This document shows positions 18,087 to 27,600 of a stretch of DNA of 64,000 nt, piece after piece. The stretch is from Pseudoalteromonas sp. FUC4 (GTDB lineage: Bacteria > Pseudomonadota > Gammaproteobacteria > Enterobacterales > Alteromonadaceae), in contig NZ_SEUI01000004.1 of assembly GCF_008370255.1 (NCBI RefSeq), positions 396,262 through 460,261 on the forward strand, read 5' to 3'. The first letter of the stretch is position 1, and each line of letters begins with the position of its first letter. The notes beneath the pieces are model-generated. The model saw only the letters and a program-made list of their open reading frames with translations, searched no databases and was not told the DNA's origin. The translations under genes and the position numbers were made by a program.

Positions 18087-18851
18087 TTAACCTAGCTTAA
18101 TGGCAAGGTATTTTATGTCGTCACCACTTATTTGTGGTAAAAAATAAATATCGCCGTATTTAAAATACTGCTGCGAGTTAATTATTACGGCCTGTGCTGC
18201 CTGAGGCAATGAGTCGTAAGTTTTGCCCAAGCTATAATCATTCACATTACCCACTTTTATTGCCTGATTAAGGCGAGTTGATGGCTCATCAACCACCGTA
18301 TAACCATCGTTATCCGCAATGTAGTACACATTTTGATAAGTGTAGTAAGTCGTATTATGGTGTTTAAAATGCCTGTAATTTCTTGGTAGCGTATTTATAC
18401 GCAGGCCTCTAGGTGGTTTAACAACATGGTAGCCTCTTTTAGCTTTACGGTAATAAAGGCCGTCGTTAAACGTAAACGAAATACCATTAAATCTGATCGA
18501 TGCGCTACTGCGTGGTAAATGGTTTATAAATCGGTTTTGTCTGTAAGCGACTGAATTATGATGGTTTGTTAAGTAGTTATATTTTCGCTGGTTGTAGCGG
18601 TGTTGTTCACGCTTTTCCTGCTTGTACTTAGCAAGTTTACGTTTTTCTTGCTTACGGTCTTCTCGTTTTTCTTTTTTATGCTCAATACGCTGCTTTTTTT
18701 CATGGCGGCGTTCATCGCGTTTATATTCAACACGTTTGTCGTGGCCGCGTTTAAAGCTTTTATCATTCTCTCGCTCGTTTTGTGCTCCAAGCGCAGAGCC
18801 TGATACTGCGCCAATAGCGAGCAGGGCAGGTAGTAAAAAAGTAAGTTTCAT
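18087..18851 (-). CDS. DUF6515-like basic secreted protein
   Basis: A 254-residue secreted protein. A signal peptide (MKLTFLLPALLAIGAVSGSA) is followed by a very basic segment, residues 24-95, rich in Lys, Arg and Glu and likely helical. The C-terminal part shows FTFNDGLYYRKAKRGYHVVKPPRG and repeats of the Y-Y-x(n)-GY-x-VV theme (YYIADNDGYTVVDEP), as in the DUF6515 family. Function is unknown; a periplasmic or surface location follows from the signal peptide. The start has GAGGC eight bases upstream. The signal peptide and upstream DNA closely resemble those of the small gene at 19230, indicating duplication. Confidence 0.75.
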   Translation of the reverse strand: MKLTFLLPALLAIGAVSGSALGAQNERENDKSFKRGHDKRVEYKRDERRHEKKQRIEHKKEKREDRKQEKRKLAKYKQEKREQHRYNQRKYNYLTNHHNSVAYRQNRFINHLPRSSASIRFNGISFTFNDGLYYRKAKRGYHVVKPPRGLRINTLPRNYRHFKHHNTTYYTYQNVYYIADNDGYTVVDEPSTRLNQAIKVGNVNDYSLGKTYDSLPQAAQAVIINSQQYFKYGDIYFLPQISGDDIKYLAIKLG

Positions 18852-19229
18852 AGTATTGCCTCGTTTATGTTTTTACATAACTGGGTTCAATACTAGCGGT
18901 TCAAACTGAATGTTAACTGACATATAACAGCAAACGGAACTATGCTTACAGCTTTTTACATTTTACTGACGGTTCTTGACATAATCTCTAGTTTTTGACG
19001 ATTTTTAAGGGTAACTCTGTTCTTTATGAGTGTATTTATTATGAGAGATATTTTAATAATATTGCTATTAAATTATGTATTTGGACTTTTTTGTAGTGCT
19101 TAGAAAACGTTATTTTCGTGTATTTTTAGATAGGAAATACCAATAACAGAGTTTAAATGATGTAAAAAGTTAAGTTTGCGGCACGTTGTTTATTGCCGCA
19201 AACATGATTTTATATTTTAAAGTGCGCAT
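18852..19229. other. Intergenic region between two related secreted-protein genes
   Basis: A 378-base AT-rich gap. The first 60 bases (18852-18912) are the upstream leader of the DUF6515-like gene and are repeated, with changes, at 19488-19550 ahead of the small paralogue. Nothing else is recognised. Confidence 0.45.
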
Positions 19230-19487
19230 CTATCTTTTAATAAATTTAAAGCTTGGGTGGTACGTTATGGTATTAACTTTAACAAATGCTGTGTTATTAG
19301 CGTTTCTTTTAACAACTTTAACGGGAACGTACTTGATTACCTTAGTGTGGTTAATTTTTTTCAGTTCTCGTTTTAGTTGAACCTTTTTATATTCTTGCTT
19401 TGCATATCTATCATGTGGTGCTGCAAATGCAGAACTAGATAAAGTGCCAATAACTAATAGTGCAGGTAGTATAAATGTAAGTTTCAT
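19230..19487 (-). CDS. Small basic secreted protein, truncated paralogue of the DUF6515-like gene
   Basis: An 85-residue protein with signal peptide MKLTFILPALLVIGTLSSSAFA, nearly identical to that of the gene at 18087, then a basic tail rich in Lys and Val (KVIKYVPVKVVKRN). The DUF6515-like C-terminal half is absent. The leader upstream of the ATG, including the GAGGC ribosome binding site, also matches. It reads as a duplication that kept promoter and export signal but lost or replaced the rest. No frameshift is apparent. Mature protein of about 63 residues; role unknown. Confidence 0.6.
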   Translation of the reverse strand: MKLTFILPALLVIGTLSSSAFAAPHDRYAKQEYKKVQLKRELKKINHTKVIKYVPVKVVKRNANNTAFVKVNTITYHPSFKFIKR

Positions 19488-19871
19488 AATATTGCCTCGT
19501 TTGTGGTTAACATGGCTAGTATTGACGTTTGAAACTGAATGCCAACTGCATGTAAGGGCAACTGTAGGGAGGCTTTACACCCTTTTACTTATCTTTACTA
19601 TTCTTGACGCTAATACCAATCCGCAGTAATACTTAATCAATTCAAGAGATTCAATCTAACGTTAATTCTATTAAAAAATGACTGATATATGGCGCATAAA
19701 TGCAGAAGATAGGGCAATAAAAGAGCAGTTATCGAGAACAATTAACAATAAAATTCAGCAGTGTTATCAACATTGTTCTCTACATAAAAATAGAACGCTT
19801 GATTAAGCGAATTGGTATAAAGCCGTATCGGTTCTATACCAATTACATATATCGTTTAGAGTTTAGGTTGG
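19488..19871. other. Intergenic region holding repeat copy C
   Basis: A 384-base gap. 19488-19550 is the duplicated leader of the small secreted-protein gene; 19611-19820 is the dispersed repeat copy C; a lone TATACCAATTA lies at 19835-19845. No gene is seen. Confidence 0.5.
19611..19820. repeat. Dispersed intergenic repeat, copy C (longer variant)
   Basis: A roughly 210-base element. Its left end (TAATACCAATCCGC then TAATACTTAATCA) and right end (GATTAAGCGAATTGGTATAA) are almost identical to those of copy B at 45079-45242, and the segment GTTATCAACA near the right side is shared. The interior differs and is about 45 bases longer, lacking the TTTAGAACAACTA core of copies A and B. The ends are imperfect inverted repeats (TACCAAT-C/T-CGC). 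No open frame is present. Confidence 0.7.
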
Positions 19872-21011
19872 CTACTTTTGATAAAACGGGTAATCGCTAT
19901 AACCCACTTCGGTGCCGCCATACATGGTAGCTGCATCGGCCTCGTTAAACGTCCAATTATTCGCTATACGCTCTGGTAAATCTGGGTTAGCTATAAATGG
20001 GCGACCAAATGCAAATAAATCACCGTAACCTTCACCTAAAATACGTACCGCTTTTTCTACTGTGTATTTACCTGCATAAATAATGCGACCTGAAAATTCA
20101 GCTCGTACTGCTTTATAAAATTCTAGTGGTAAATCGGGAGCGTTATCCCAATCAGCTTCAGCAATCGATAAGTAAGCAATACCCGCTTGCTCAAGTAATT
20201 TAACGGCTTGGATATAAGTGTGATGAGGATTTGATTCAACAAGCCCTAAATACACTCGTGTTTCATCTGTGCTTTCAAATAAAGGAGCAAAGCGAACACC
20301 TAAACGGTTTGCGCCTACAACGTCACTTACCGCTTCAACTATTTCTTTTAAAAATCGCAGGCGATTAGTAAGTGTTCCACCGTATTGATCGTCACGGCTA
20401 TTAGTATGCTCAGAAATAAACTGATTAACTAAATACCCGTTAGCACAATGAAGCTCCACACCATCAAAGCCTGCTTCTAGAGCATTGCGTGCAGCTTGAG
20501 CATACATGTTTACCAGTTCACTAACTTCAGCTGTTGTTAGTGCACGAGGCTCACTTGGGTCAGCCAATGCGCCTTCACCAGGTGCGGTTTCAATAAATAC
20601 TTTTACATTGTCAGCAATAATATCTGAAGGGCCAATCGGTTTACCTGAATTTGGTTGCAGTGTGGCGTGCGATACGCGGCCTACATGCCAAAGCTGAGCA
20701 AAAATAACGCCGCCTTTAGCGTGTACGGCTTTTGTTACTTTTTTCCAACCTTCAATTTGTGCTTGTGAGTGAATACCTGGGGTCCAAGCGTAACCTTGTC
20801 CACGAGGTTCTATTTGTGTGCCTTCGGTAACCATAAAACCAGCCGATGCGCGCTGCGCATAATACTCAGCCATTAATTCATTAGGAATATTGCCAGGCTG
20901 AGTACTGCGAGAGCGAGTAAGAGGAGGCATCACAATACGGTTTTTAAGTGTAAAAGGGCCAAGCTCAATTGATGAGAATAAAGGAGCGGTATTAACTAAT
21001 TCTGATTTCAT
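19872..21011 (-). CDS. nemA: Alkene reductase, Old Yellow Enzyme family (NemA-like)
   Basis: A 379-residue FMN-dependent NADPH oxidoreductase that reduces activated double bonds such as those of N-ethylmaleimide and 2-cyclohexenone, and often nitroesters. Family blocks are NRIVMPPLTRSRS near 24-36, QLWHVGRVSH near 105-114, and FDGVELHCANGYLVNQFISE near 185-204, which includes the His-x-x-Asn substrate pair, then GGTLTNRLRF and FGRPFIANPDL. Length and order are normal for NemA. A LysR regulator is transcribed divergently 80 bases away and is the likely controller. Confidence 0.92.
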   Translation of the reverse strand: MKSELVNTAPLFSSIELGPFTLKNRIVMPPLTRSRSTQPGNIPNELMAEYYAQRASAGFMVTEGTQIEPRGQGYAWTPGIHSQAQIEGWKKVTKAVHAKGGVIFAQLWHVGRVSHATLQPNSGKPIGPSDIIADNVKVFIETAPGEGALADPSEPRALTTAEVSELVNMYAQAARNALEAGFDGVELHCANGYLVNQFISEHTNSRDDQYGGTLTNRLRFLKEIVEAVSDVVGANRLGVRFAPLFESTDETRVYLGLVESNPHHTYIQAVKLLEQAGIAYLSIAEADWDNAPDLPLEFYKAVRAEFSGRIIYAGKYTVEKAVRILGEGYGDLFAFGRPFIANPDLPERIANNWTFNEADAATMYGGTEVGYSDYPFYQK

Positions 21012-21091
21012 TTTAAATTCTCTTATAAAGCAAACAAAGGCTTAAATAGTGGTTAAGCAACATTGGCAGCATAGAGATTTAAGGATACAAT

Positions 21092-22009
21092 TTGAAACAA
21101 CACTTTTTTGTGCAGCATACAATTATGAATGGTATTAGTCGACTCGATATAAAGCAGTTAAGAGTACTCAGTAGCTTATTAGAACTGCAAAATCTTTCGC
21201 AAGTAGCCAAAAAAATGGGGTTAACGCAACAAGCCATTAGTGAGCAACTACGAAAGCTACGAGATTTATTTGACGATCGCTTGTTTATTCGCCAAGGTAA
21301 TAACATGGTTGCTACTCCTAAAGCGCAAGGACTCAAGGCGCCTGTTAATCATATTTTAAAGCAATTAGAATCGTTACTAGAGCCTGAGCTGTTTAGCCCG
21401 CAAACTTATAAAGGTGTGTTTACCATAAGCGCAACCGACTACGCCACGCAGGCCTTATTGCCGCAATTATTTAATATTACCCGCCGCGAAGCGCCGGGTT
21501 TAAAGTTGATTGTGCGCGACTTTGCGTCTGACAACGTTAACCAACTTATAACGGCAGGCGAGCTTGATTTATTGATTAGCTTTCCAGAATTTATACCCGA
21601 CAACCTTTCTTATATCACTTTGTTTGAAGAACAGCATTTGTGTATTACCGGTATAGGTAATACTACTTACACTGAACCTTTGAGTTTGGCGCAATTTGCA
21701 AAGCATTCACAGCTAGTGGTGTCGCCATCTCGTGCAAATTTGCGCGGATCGCACGATCAGTGGTTTGAAAGCCAAGGGCTAAAACGTAATATTGTAATGT
21801 CGGTGCCGAGCTTTTCAGCGGTGCCCGACATTTTACATACAACCGATATGCTCGCGTTTTACCCATCAAGATTATTACCAAGCAGCAAAGTTAAACAGCT
21901 AAAAATAGAAGCTCTGCCCCCTACATTTAAAGTTATAGCCGCATGGCATCCACGTACTAATAACAGCCCAATTCATAAATGGTTGATAGAGCAATTACAA
22001 AACTTATAA
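21092..22009 (+). CDS. LysR family transcriptional regulator
   Basis: A 305-residue LysR regulator. The helix-turn-helix is LSSLLELQNLSQVAKKMGLT then QQAISEQLRKLRDLF (residues about 26-60), followed by a complete effector-binding domain with FTISATDYATQALLPQLF. The start is probably TTG 21092, because AAGGA lies six bases ahead and the in-frame ATG at 21125 has no ribosome binding site; with ATG the protein loses 11 residues and keeps its domain. Divergent from nemA, which it probably controls in response to an electrophile; the effector is unknown. Confidence 0.88.
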   Translation: MKQHFFVQHTIMNGISRLDIKQLRVLSSLLELQNLSQVAKKMGLTQQAISEQLRKLRDLFDDRLFIRQGNNMVATPKAQGLKAPVNHILKQLESLLEPELFSPQTYKGVFTISATDYATQALLPQLFNITRREAPGLKLIVRDFASDNVNQLITAGELDLLISFPEFIPDNLSYITLFEEQHLCITGIGNTTYTEPLSLAQFAKHSQLVVSPSRANLRGSHDQWFESQGLKRNIVMSVPSFSAVPDILHTTDMLAFYPSRLLPSSKVKQLKIEALPPTFKVIAAWHPRTNNSPIHKWLIEQLQNL

Positions 22010-22077
22010 CCATATAAACCATTTAAAGTGACTACTTTTACTGTTAAATTAGCAACCCAATATTTAGATTAAATCAT

Positions 22078-22095
22078 TTAACCCCTCCTTAACCC
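22078..22095 (+). promoter_or_regulatory. Candidate response-regulator site upstream of the RND operon
   Basis: TTAACCCctccTTAACCC: two exact seven-base direct repeats spaced 11 bases start to start, one helical turn. OmpR/PhoB-type regulators bind as head-to-tail dimers to such repeats. The operon that follows encodes just such a regulator (27833), so autoregulation is a reasonable inference. It lies about 47 bases before the first start codon. Confidence 0.45.
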
Positions 22096-22141
22096 TCGAC
22101 CTAATAAGCTATGTGCAATGGTACTAATTAGGCATAGTTAA

Positions 22142-23503
22142 ATGGTTTATTTAAAAAAGCACTCAACCGGTTTGTTACTTGCACTTAGCTGTATGCTTGC
22201 TGCGTGTAGTAGTCAGCCAAGCTATCAAGGTAATAGTACTGAGCAGTCGCTAAAGCAACATACAAACTGGCAATACACGCAAAGTAACGCACAGAACGTA
22301 AATTACATTACCGATTTGGTGAATATAGAAGGGCTTGATTCACTTATTGAGCAAGCTATTGCTAATAACCCATCATTTAATCAAGTGCATGTTGCATTAA
22401 AACTAGCTTATGCGCAGCGTGATGTAACTGCTGCAAGTCAGTGGTTTAGTGTAGATGCAGGATTTGACGCGCAGCGCAGTGAGACCGAAGGCACGCAATA
22501 TAGCTCATCAGTAGGTATAAGTTGGGAAGCCGATATATGGCAAAAAATTGCTGACAACGTAGCCGCGCAAGATATGACTATTGCCAGTAACCAAGCTACT
22601 TATCAAGGCGCTAAAGACACATTAGTAGCGAGTGTTATTCGTACTTATTTAAATATTATTTTGCAGCAAAATTTACTCGATATAGAGCAGCAACGATTAG
22701 TTGTTTTACAAAATAATGAGCAAAGTATTGTAGAGCGCTACCAATATGGATTGGGTGATTTAGAAGCGCTTGATACCGCCCGTACTAGCACGGCATCTAC
22801 TCGCGCAACCATTGCCGATTATCAAGAGCAAATAGCAAAAGCAAAGCGTGCTTTAATGCTAATTGTAGGCACTGATAAACTTCAAAACCTGCCAAGTACA
22901 TTAACACTGCCAAGCGTTATTGAGCCATTAAGTACATTACCAGAGCAAGATTTAGCGCGCCGACCTGACTTACAAAGTGCCTATTACAACATTCAGGCAA
23001 AGCATTACTTGGTTGATGTATCGTACAAAGAGCTACTACCGAGTATTTCGCTTTCGGCATCACTGAGTAATTTAGCAAGCACGCCAAGCCAAGCATTATT
23101 AACTAGCCCAGTGTGGAGTTTATTGGGTAGTTTAAGTGCCCCTTTATTTGAAGGTGGAGCACTGCGTGCGCAAGTTGATATTGCAAAATTAAATGCCGAG
23201 CAAGCGTTTTGGCAGTACCAAGATACGCTGCTAAGTGCGGTAAACGAAGTTGAAAATGCCCTCGGGCAGGAGCAATCATTAACCGATCAACAACTGCAAA
23301 TTAGCAATGCACTTGCCAGCGCTCAAAGCAGTTTTAGTAACTATCAAAGTAAATATCAACAAGGTTTGGTTGATATTTTAGATTTGCTAACAGTGCAACA
23401 AAAAGTATACGACCTGCAAGCCCAGCTTAGTCAAATAAACTACACCCTTTTAACTAACCGCATAGGTTTAGGCCTTGCTTTGGGCCTTGGAGTATCGTCA
23501 TGA
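22142..23503 (+). CDS. RND efflux outer membrane lipoprotein (TolC/NodT type)
   Basis: A 453-residue outer membrane channel of the NodT lipoprotein subclass. The lipobox is MLAAC with Cys22. Two outer membrane efflux repeats follow, with conserved features such as VEARYQYG-like residues (IVERYQYGLGDLEALDTAR near 197-215) and the second-repeat equivalent YQSKYQQGLVDILDLLTVQQ near 402-421. It is first of five overlapping genes (22142-29805) encoding a tripartite pump and two-component system. No strong ribosome binding site is seen before the ATG. Confidence 0.9.
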   Translation: MVYLKKHSTGLLLALSCMLAACSSQPSYQGNSTEQSLKQHTNWQYTQSNAQNVNYITDLVNIEGLDSLIEQAIANNPSFNQVHVALKLAYAQRDVTAASQWFSVDAGFDAQRSETEGTQYSSSVGISWEADIWQKIADNVAAQDMTIASNQATYQGAKDTLVASVIRTYLNIILQQNLLDIEQQRLVVLQNNEQSIVERYQYGLGDLEALDTARTSTASTRATIADYQEQIAKAKRALMLIVGTDKLQNLPSTLTLPSVIEPLSTLPEQDLARRPDLQSAYYNIQAKHYLVDVSYKELLPSISLSASLSNLASTPSQALLTSPVWSLLGSLSAPLFEGGALRAQVDIAKLNAEQAFWQYQDTLLSAVNEVENALGQEQSLTDQQLQISNALASAQSSFSNYQSKYQQGLVDILDLLTVQQKVYDLQAQLSQINYTLLTNRIGLGLALGLGVSS

Positions 23504-24645
23504 GAATTTTGCCAACACCTGTTGTTGTAACCCTTGTTGCAATTATTAGTATAGGGCTTGCTGTTGCGTATAACGCTAAAAAAATGGATGAACAATCTAA
23601 TAGCTCAAAATCTGCCACGGTTAGAACTATTGCACCAAATATATCGGTAATTAATGCTGTTGCGGGTACTTACCAAGCTTATGTGAACGGACATGGTCAA
23701 GCAAAGGCGCATTGGACACTAACCTTAAAAGCACAAGTTAAAGGCGAAGTGACTAATATGAGTGAGCAGTTTGCAACCGGAAAATTTGTATCTAAAGGGC
23801 AGGTGTTTGCACAAATAGATAATACCGAATACTTACAAGCCCTCGCAAATGCCAAAGCCACACTCGCTGATGCGAAACTAGCACTGCAAGAAGAGCAAGA
23901 TTTAGGGGAACAAGCAAAACGTGAATGGGGACGCTCAGGTGTTACGCAAGCGCCAAGCTCACCACTGGTATTTAGAACGCTGCAATTAGAAGCCGCGCAA
24001 GCCACGCTTGATGACGCTCAATATGCACTTAAAACAGCACAGCGTGATGTAAATAATACCCAGTTAAGTGCACCATTTAATGGTGTTATTTTATCGCGAG
24101 ATATCGATTTAGGTACTTATGTTGGTATTGGGGATACGCTTGCCACATTAAACAGCACTGACAAAGTAGAAATAACCGTACCGCTTTCATTGAGCCAGTG
24201 GCAAAACCTAGCAAAAAATAAATCAGGCGAGGTTATTTTAAGTGATGTAGCTACTAATACCAAATGGACTGGTTACATTGAGCGTTTTGAACAACACCTA
24301 GACGAAAGCTCTCGCCAGCGCAGCGTCATAGTTGCTCTTGATAAACCGTTTGAGCAAGCGACGCCGTTACTGCCTGGCACATTTTTAGCGGTTGAAATTG
24401 CCGGTAAACAATTAAGTAACGTAATTGAATTGCCTGCTTCAGCGGTATCGCAAGATGGCTTAATTTGGTACGTGAATGATCAAAATAACTTAGTAAGCAC
24501 TCAAGCCAATAAAGTATTTGAGCGTGGAGATTACGTATACATTTCACCAATAGAGGGTGTTAGTAATTTAAAAGTAGTTGTGCGTCCACTTGTTAGTTAT
24601 TTAAACGACATGAGAGTAAATCCAATTGTTGAGGGGGTACAATAA
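23500..24645 (+). CDS. RND efflux periplasmic adaptor subunit
   Basis: A 381-residue membrane fusion protein joining the inner membrane pump to the outer membrane channel. An N-terminal membrane anchor (residues 5-24) is followed by the lipoyl-like half-motif LKAQVKGEVTNMSEQFATG, an alpha-hairpin (about 105-170), the matching QLSAPFNGVILSRDIDLGTY half-motif, and beta-barrel and membrane-proximal domains. It overlaps the outer membrane gene by four bases (ATGA) and the pump gene by one. Substrate cannot be read from the sequence. Confidence 0.92.
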   Translation: MRILPTPVVVTLVAIISIGLAVAYNAKKMDEQSNSSKSATVRTIAPNISVINAVAGTYQAYVNGHGQAKAHWTLTLKAQVKGEVTNMSEQFATGKFVSKGQVFAQIDNTEYLQALANAKATLADAKLALQEEQDLGEQAKREWGRSGVTQAPSSPLVFRTLQLEAAQATLDDAQYALKTAQRDVNNTQLSAPFNGVILSRDIDLGTYVGIGDTLATLNSTDKVEITVPLSLSQWQNLAKNKSGEVILSDVATNTKWTGYIERFEQHLDESSRQRSVIVALDKPFEQATPLLPGTFLAVEIAGKQLSNVIELPASAVSQDGLIWYVNDQNNLVSTQANKVFERGDYVYISPIEGVSNLKVVVRPLVSYLNDMRVNPIVEGVQ

Positions 24646-27600
24646 TGAGCCCTCATCAACCACCCCAAGTACCTAGCAGTAACAATCCACTGCACGGTAT
24701 TATTAACTGGTTTGCAAATAACTCTGTTGCCGCTAATTTATTGTTAATAAGCGTAATTGTAATGGGGATTATGTCGCTTTCTACGTTGCGTAAAGAAGCT
24801 TTTCCGAGTTTGGAGCCTGATACGGTATCGGTATCAGTTGTTTATGACAGTGGCGATGCATTGCAAGCCGAAGAAGGAATAGCGCTAAAAATTGAAGAAG
24901 CGCTCGAAACCGTGTCGGGTATCAAACGCATTACCTCTACATCTGATGCTAGCGGCAGCTATGTAAACATTGAAAAAGATACTGATTATTCACTAGATGA
25001 GCTACTCGTTGATGTAAAAAATCAAGTTGATGCAATTAATAACTTTCCGGCAGATGCTGAGCAACCTGTTATTGATAAAGCGCGTAGGCAAGATCATGCA
25101 TTAACGCTGCAACTTTTTGGGGATGCCGATCGCCATACATTACAAAACCTGGGTGAAAAACTTAAAGCCGATTTATTAGCGCAATCAGGTATTAGCGACG
25201 TAACTCAGTCGGGTGTTCTCGATCCTATGATGTCAGTAGAAATCGATGAAGGTAAATTACAAGCCTATGGCTTAACCATCAGTGACATAAGTGAGGTGAT
25301 TAATAACGAGTCATCAAGCCCACTATCAACTAGTTTACGCGATAGCAGTAAAATTATACGTTTAAAAGCGGCTGACCAAGCTTACTGGCAGCGCGACTTT
25401 GCCAATATCGTTTTACTCACTACCGCATCTGGCGCACAAATCAAATTAGGTGATGTTGCTATTGTTAGCGACAGTTTTTCTGAAGATAACAACTCACTAA
25501 GTCGTTATAACCAACAAAATTCAGTCGGCGTTGAAATATTAATGGGTGATAACAGCGACATAATCACCATTGTTGAACAGGCTAATAATGTAATAAAAGC
25601 GTGGCACGAAAGTGGTTTATTACCTCAAAATGTAGAGTTAGAAAGCTGGAATGACAAAAGCACCATGATCACCGAGCGTTTATCGCTACTGACTAAAAAC
25701 GCGGTGACCGGTATTATTATGGTGTTTGTAATACTTGCCATATTTTTAAATGTACGCGTGGCTTTATGGGTTGCTGGTGGCTTGCCATTTGTGTTTTTTG
25801 GCACCCTTTATTTTATGACCGATGGCTATACTGCACTGACCATAAACGAAATGACCACATTTGGCTTTATTATGGCGCTGGGCATAGTGGTAGACGATGC
25901 CGTTGTTGTCGGCGAGAGTATTTACACTACACGTAAAAAACATGGCGATACAATAAATAATACGGTTTTGGGTACAATGAAGGTAGCTGTACCGACAATA
26001 TTTGGGGTATTGACTACTGTTGCTGCATTCATGGCACTGTCGAATGTATCTGGTAACCTAGGTAAAATTTACTCTCAATTTGCCACTGTAGTGACCATCT
26101 GTTTACTGCTTTCGGTCGTTGAATCAAAGCTTATATTACCCTCGCATTTAGCCCATGTAAGTACCAAACGCCAAATTAAAAAAGGGTTAAGTGGGGTATG
26201 GTCCAAAATACAACATGGCGCCGATAGCGGTCTAAGTTGGTTTAGCAAAAATATTTATTGCAAGGTTATTGAACTCTCATTGCGCTTTAGATATGCAGTC
26301 GTTGCTGGGTTTATTGCTTTTTTTATACTGGTTATTGGCATGCCAATGACAGGCACAGTAAAAGTTGGTTTTTTCCCAAGTATTGCAGGCGACACCGTAT
26401 CCGCCAACTTGGTTATGCAAAACGACGCTGCTTATGGGCAAACAAATACAAATTTACTAACGCTTGAGCAAAGTGCAATACAAGCTGAGCAAAACTTAAT
26501 GACTAAGTTGAGTTCAGATAAAAGCGAAATAACCAGTTTGCAAGTAATTAGTGGTAGCGACACAAGTGGTACGGTAAGCGTTGAGCTATTAGATGATGGC
26601 GCTTTCACTGCAAGTGAATTTGCTCAAGAATGGCAGCGTTTAGCCGCAAGTCCTGAGGGCAGTAAAAAGCTACAAATATTAGCCACGCGTAAAATGGTTG
26701 ATAACTTTAAAGTTGAGCTTAAAGCGTGGGACGACGAAACCGTAATGGCGGCGGGCGCACTATTTAAGGAACGCTTACAAAATACCGCAGGCGTTAACGG
26801 AATAGACGACAACTTAAACCCAGGTCAACCACAACTTAAATTTACTCTTAATGCACAAGGGCGCGCGCTTGGCATGGATACAGCCAGTTTATCAAAGCAA
26901 GTACTGCAAGCTTTTGGTGGTGCAGTTGTACAGCGTTACCAACGTAATAAAGACGAAGTTAAAGTACGTGTACGCTACCCTGAAAATGCTCGTAAAACAC
27001 CTGCCGATATAATGCAGTCGCGTATTCGCCTGCCTGATGGCACGGTTGTCCCTTTAATTAACGTAGCCACAGTAAGCAGTGAATATCAGCAAGATGAAAT
27101 AACCCGCATTGATGGACTTCGTGCAATTTATTTAAGCGCCCAAGTGGATAAAAGCGTGATTGCTCCAAACGAGTTAGTTGCTAACTTAAAGCGCGACTTA
27201 ATCCCTGAATTAACACAGCAATTTCCTAACTTAAGTGTGTATTTTGCAGGAGAGGCAGAGCAACAAAGCGAAACCACCAGCTCAATGAGCACTATGTTTG
27301 TAGCGGCTTTATTAGTTATTTACGTGTTGCTGGCTATTCCGCTTAAATCGTACATTCAACCTATGTTGATTATGGTAGCAATTCCGTTTGGCATTGTGGG
27401 CGCTATTTTAGGACATTGGTGGAACGACTTAACCATTAGCATATTGTCATTAAACGGTATATTGGCGCTCAGTGGGGTAGTTGTAAACGACAGCTTATTA
27501 CTTGTTTCGCGTTTTAACGAACTAACAAAAGAAGAGGGCATGAATACGCATGATGCCATAGTTGAGTCGTGTACAAGTCGTTTGCGTGCGGTATTACTTA

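Noticed and set aside
18600..18909. Hydrophobic open frames on the plus strand opposite the DUF6515-like gene
   Set aside because: They are the reverse of the Lys/Arg-rich coding segment, which reads as Phe/Leu/Ser-rich on the other strand; no start signals.
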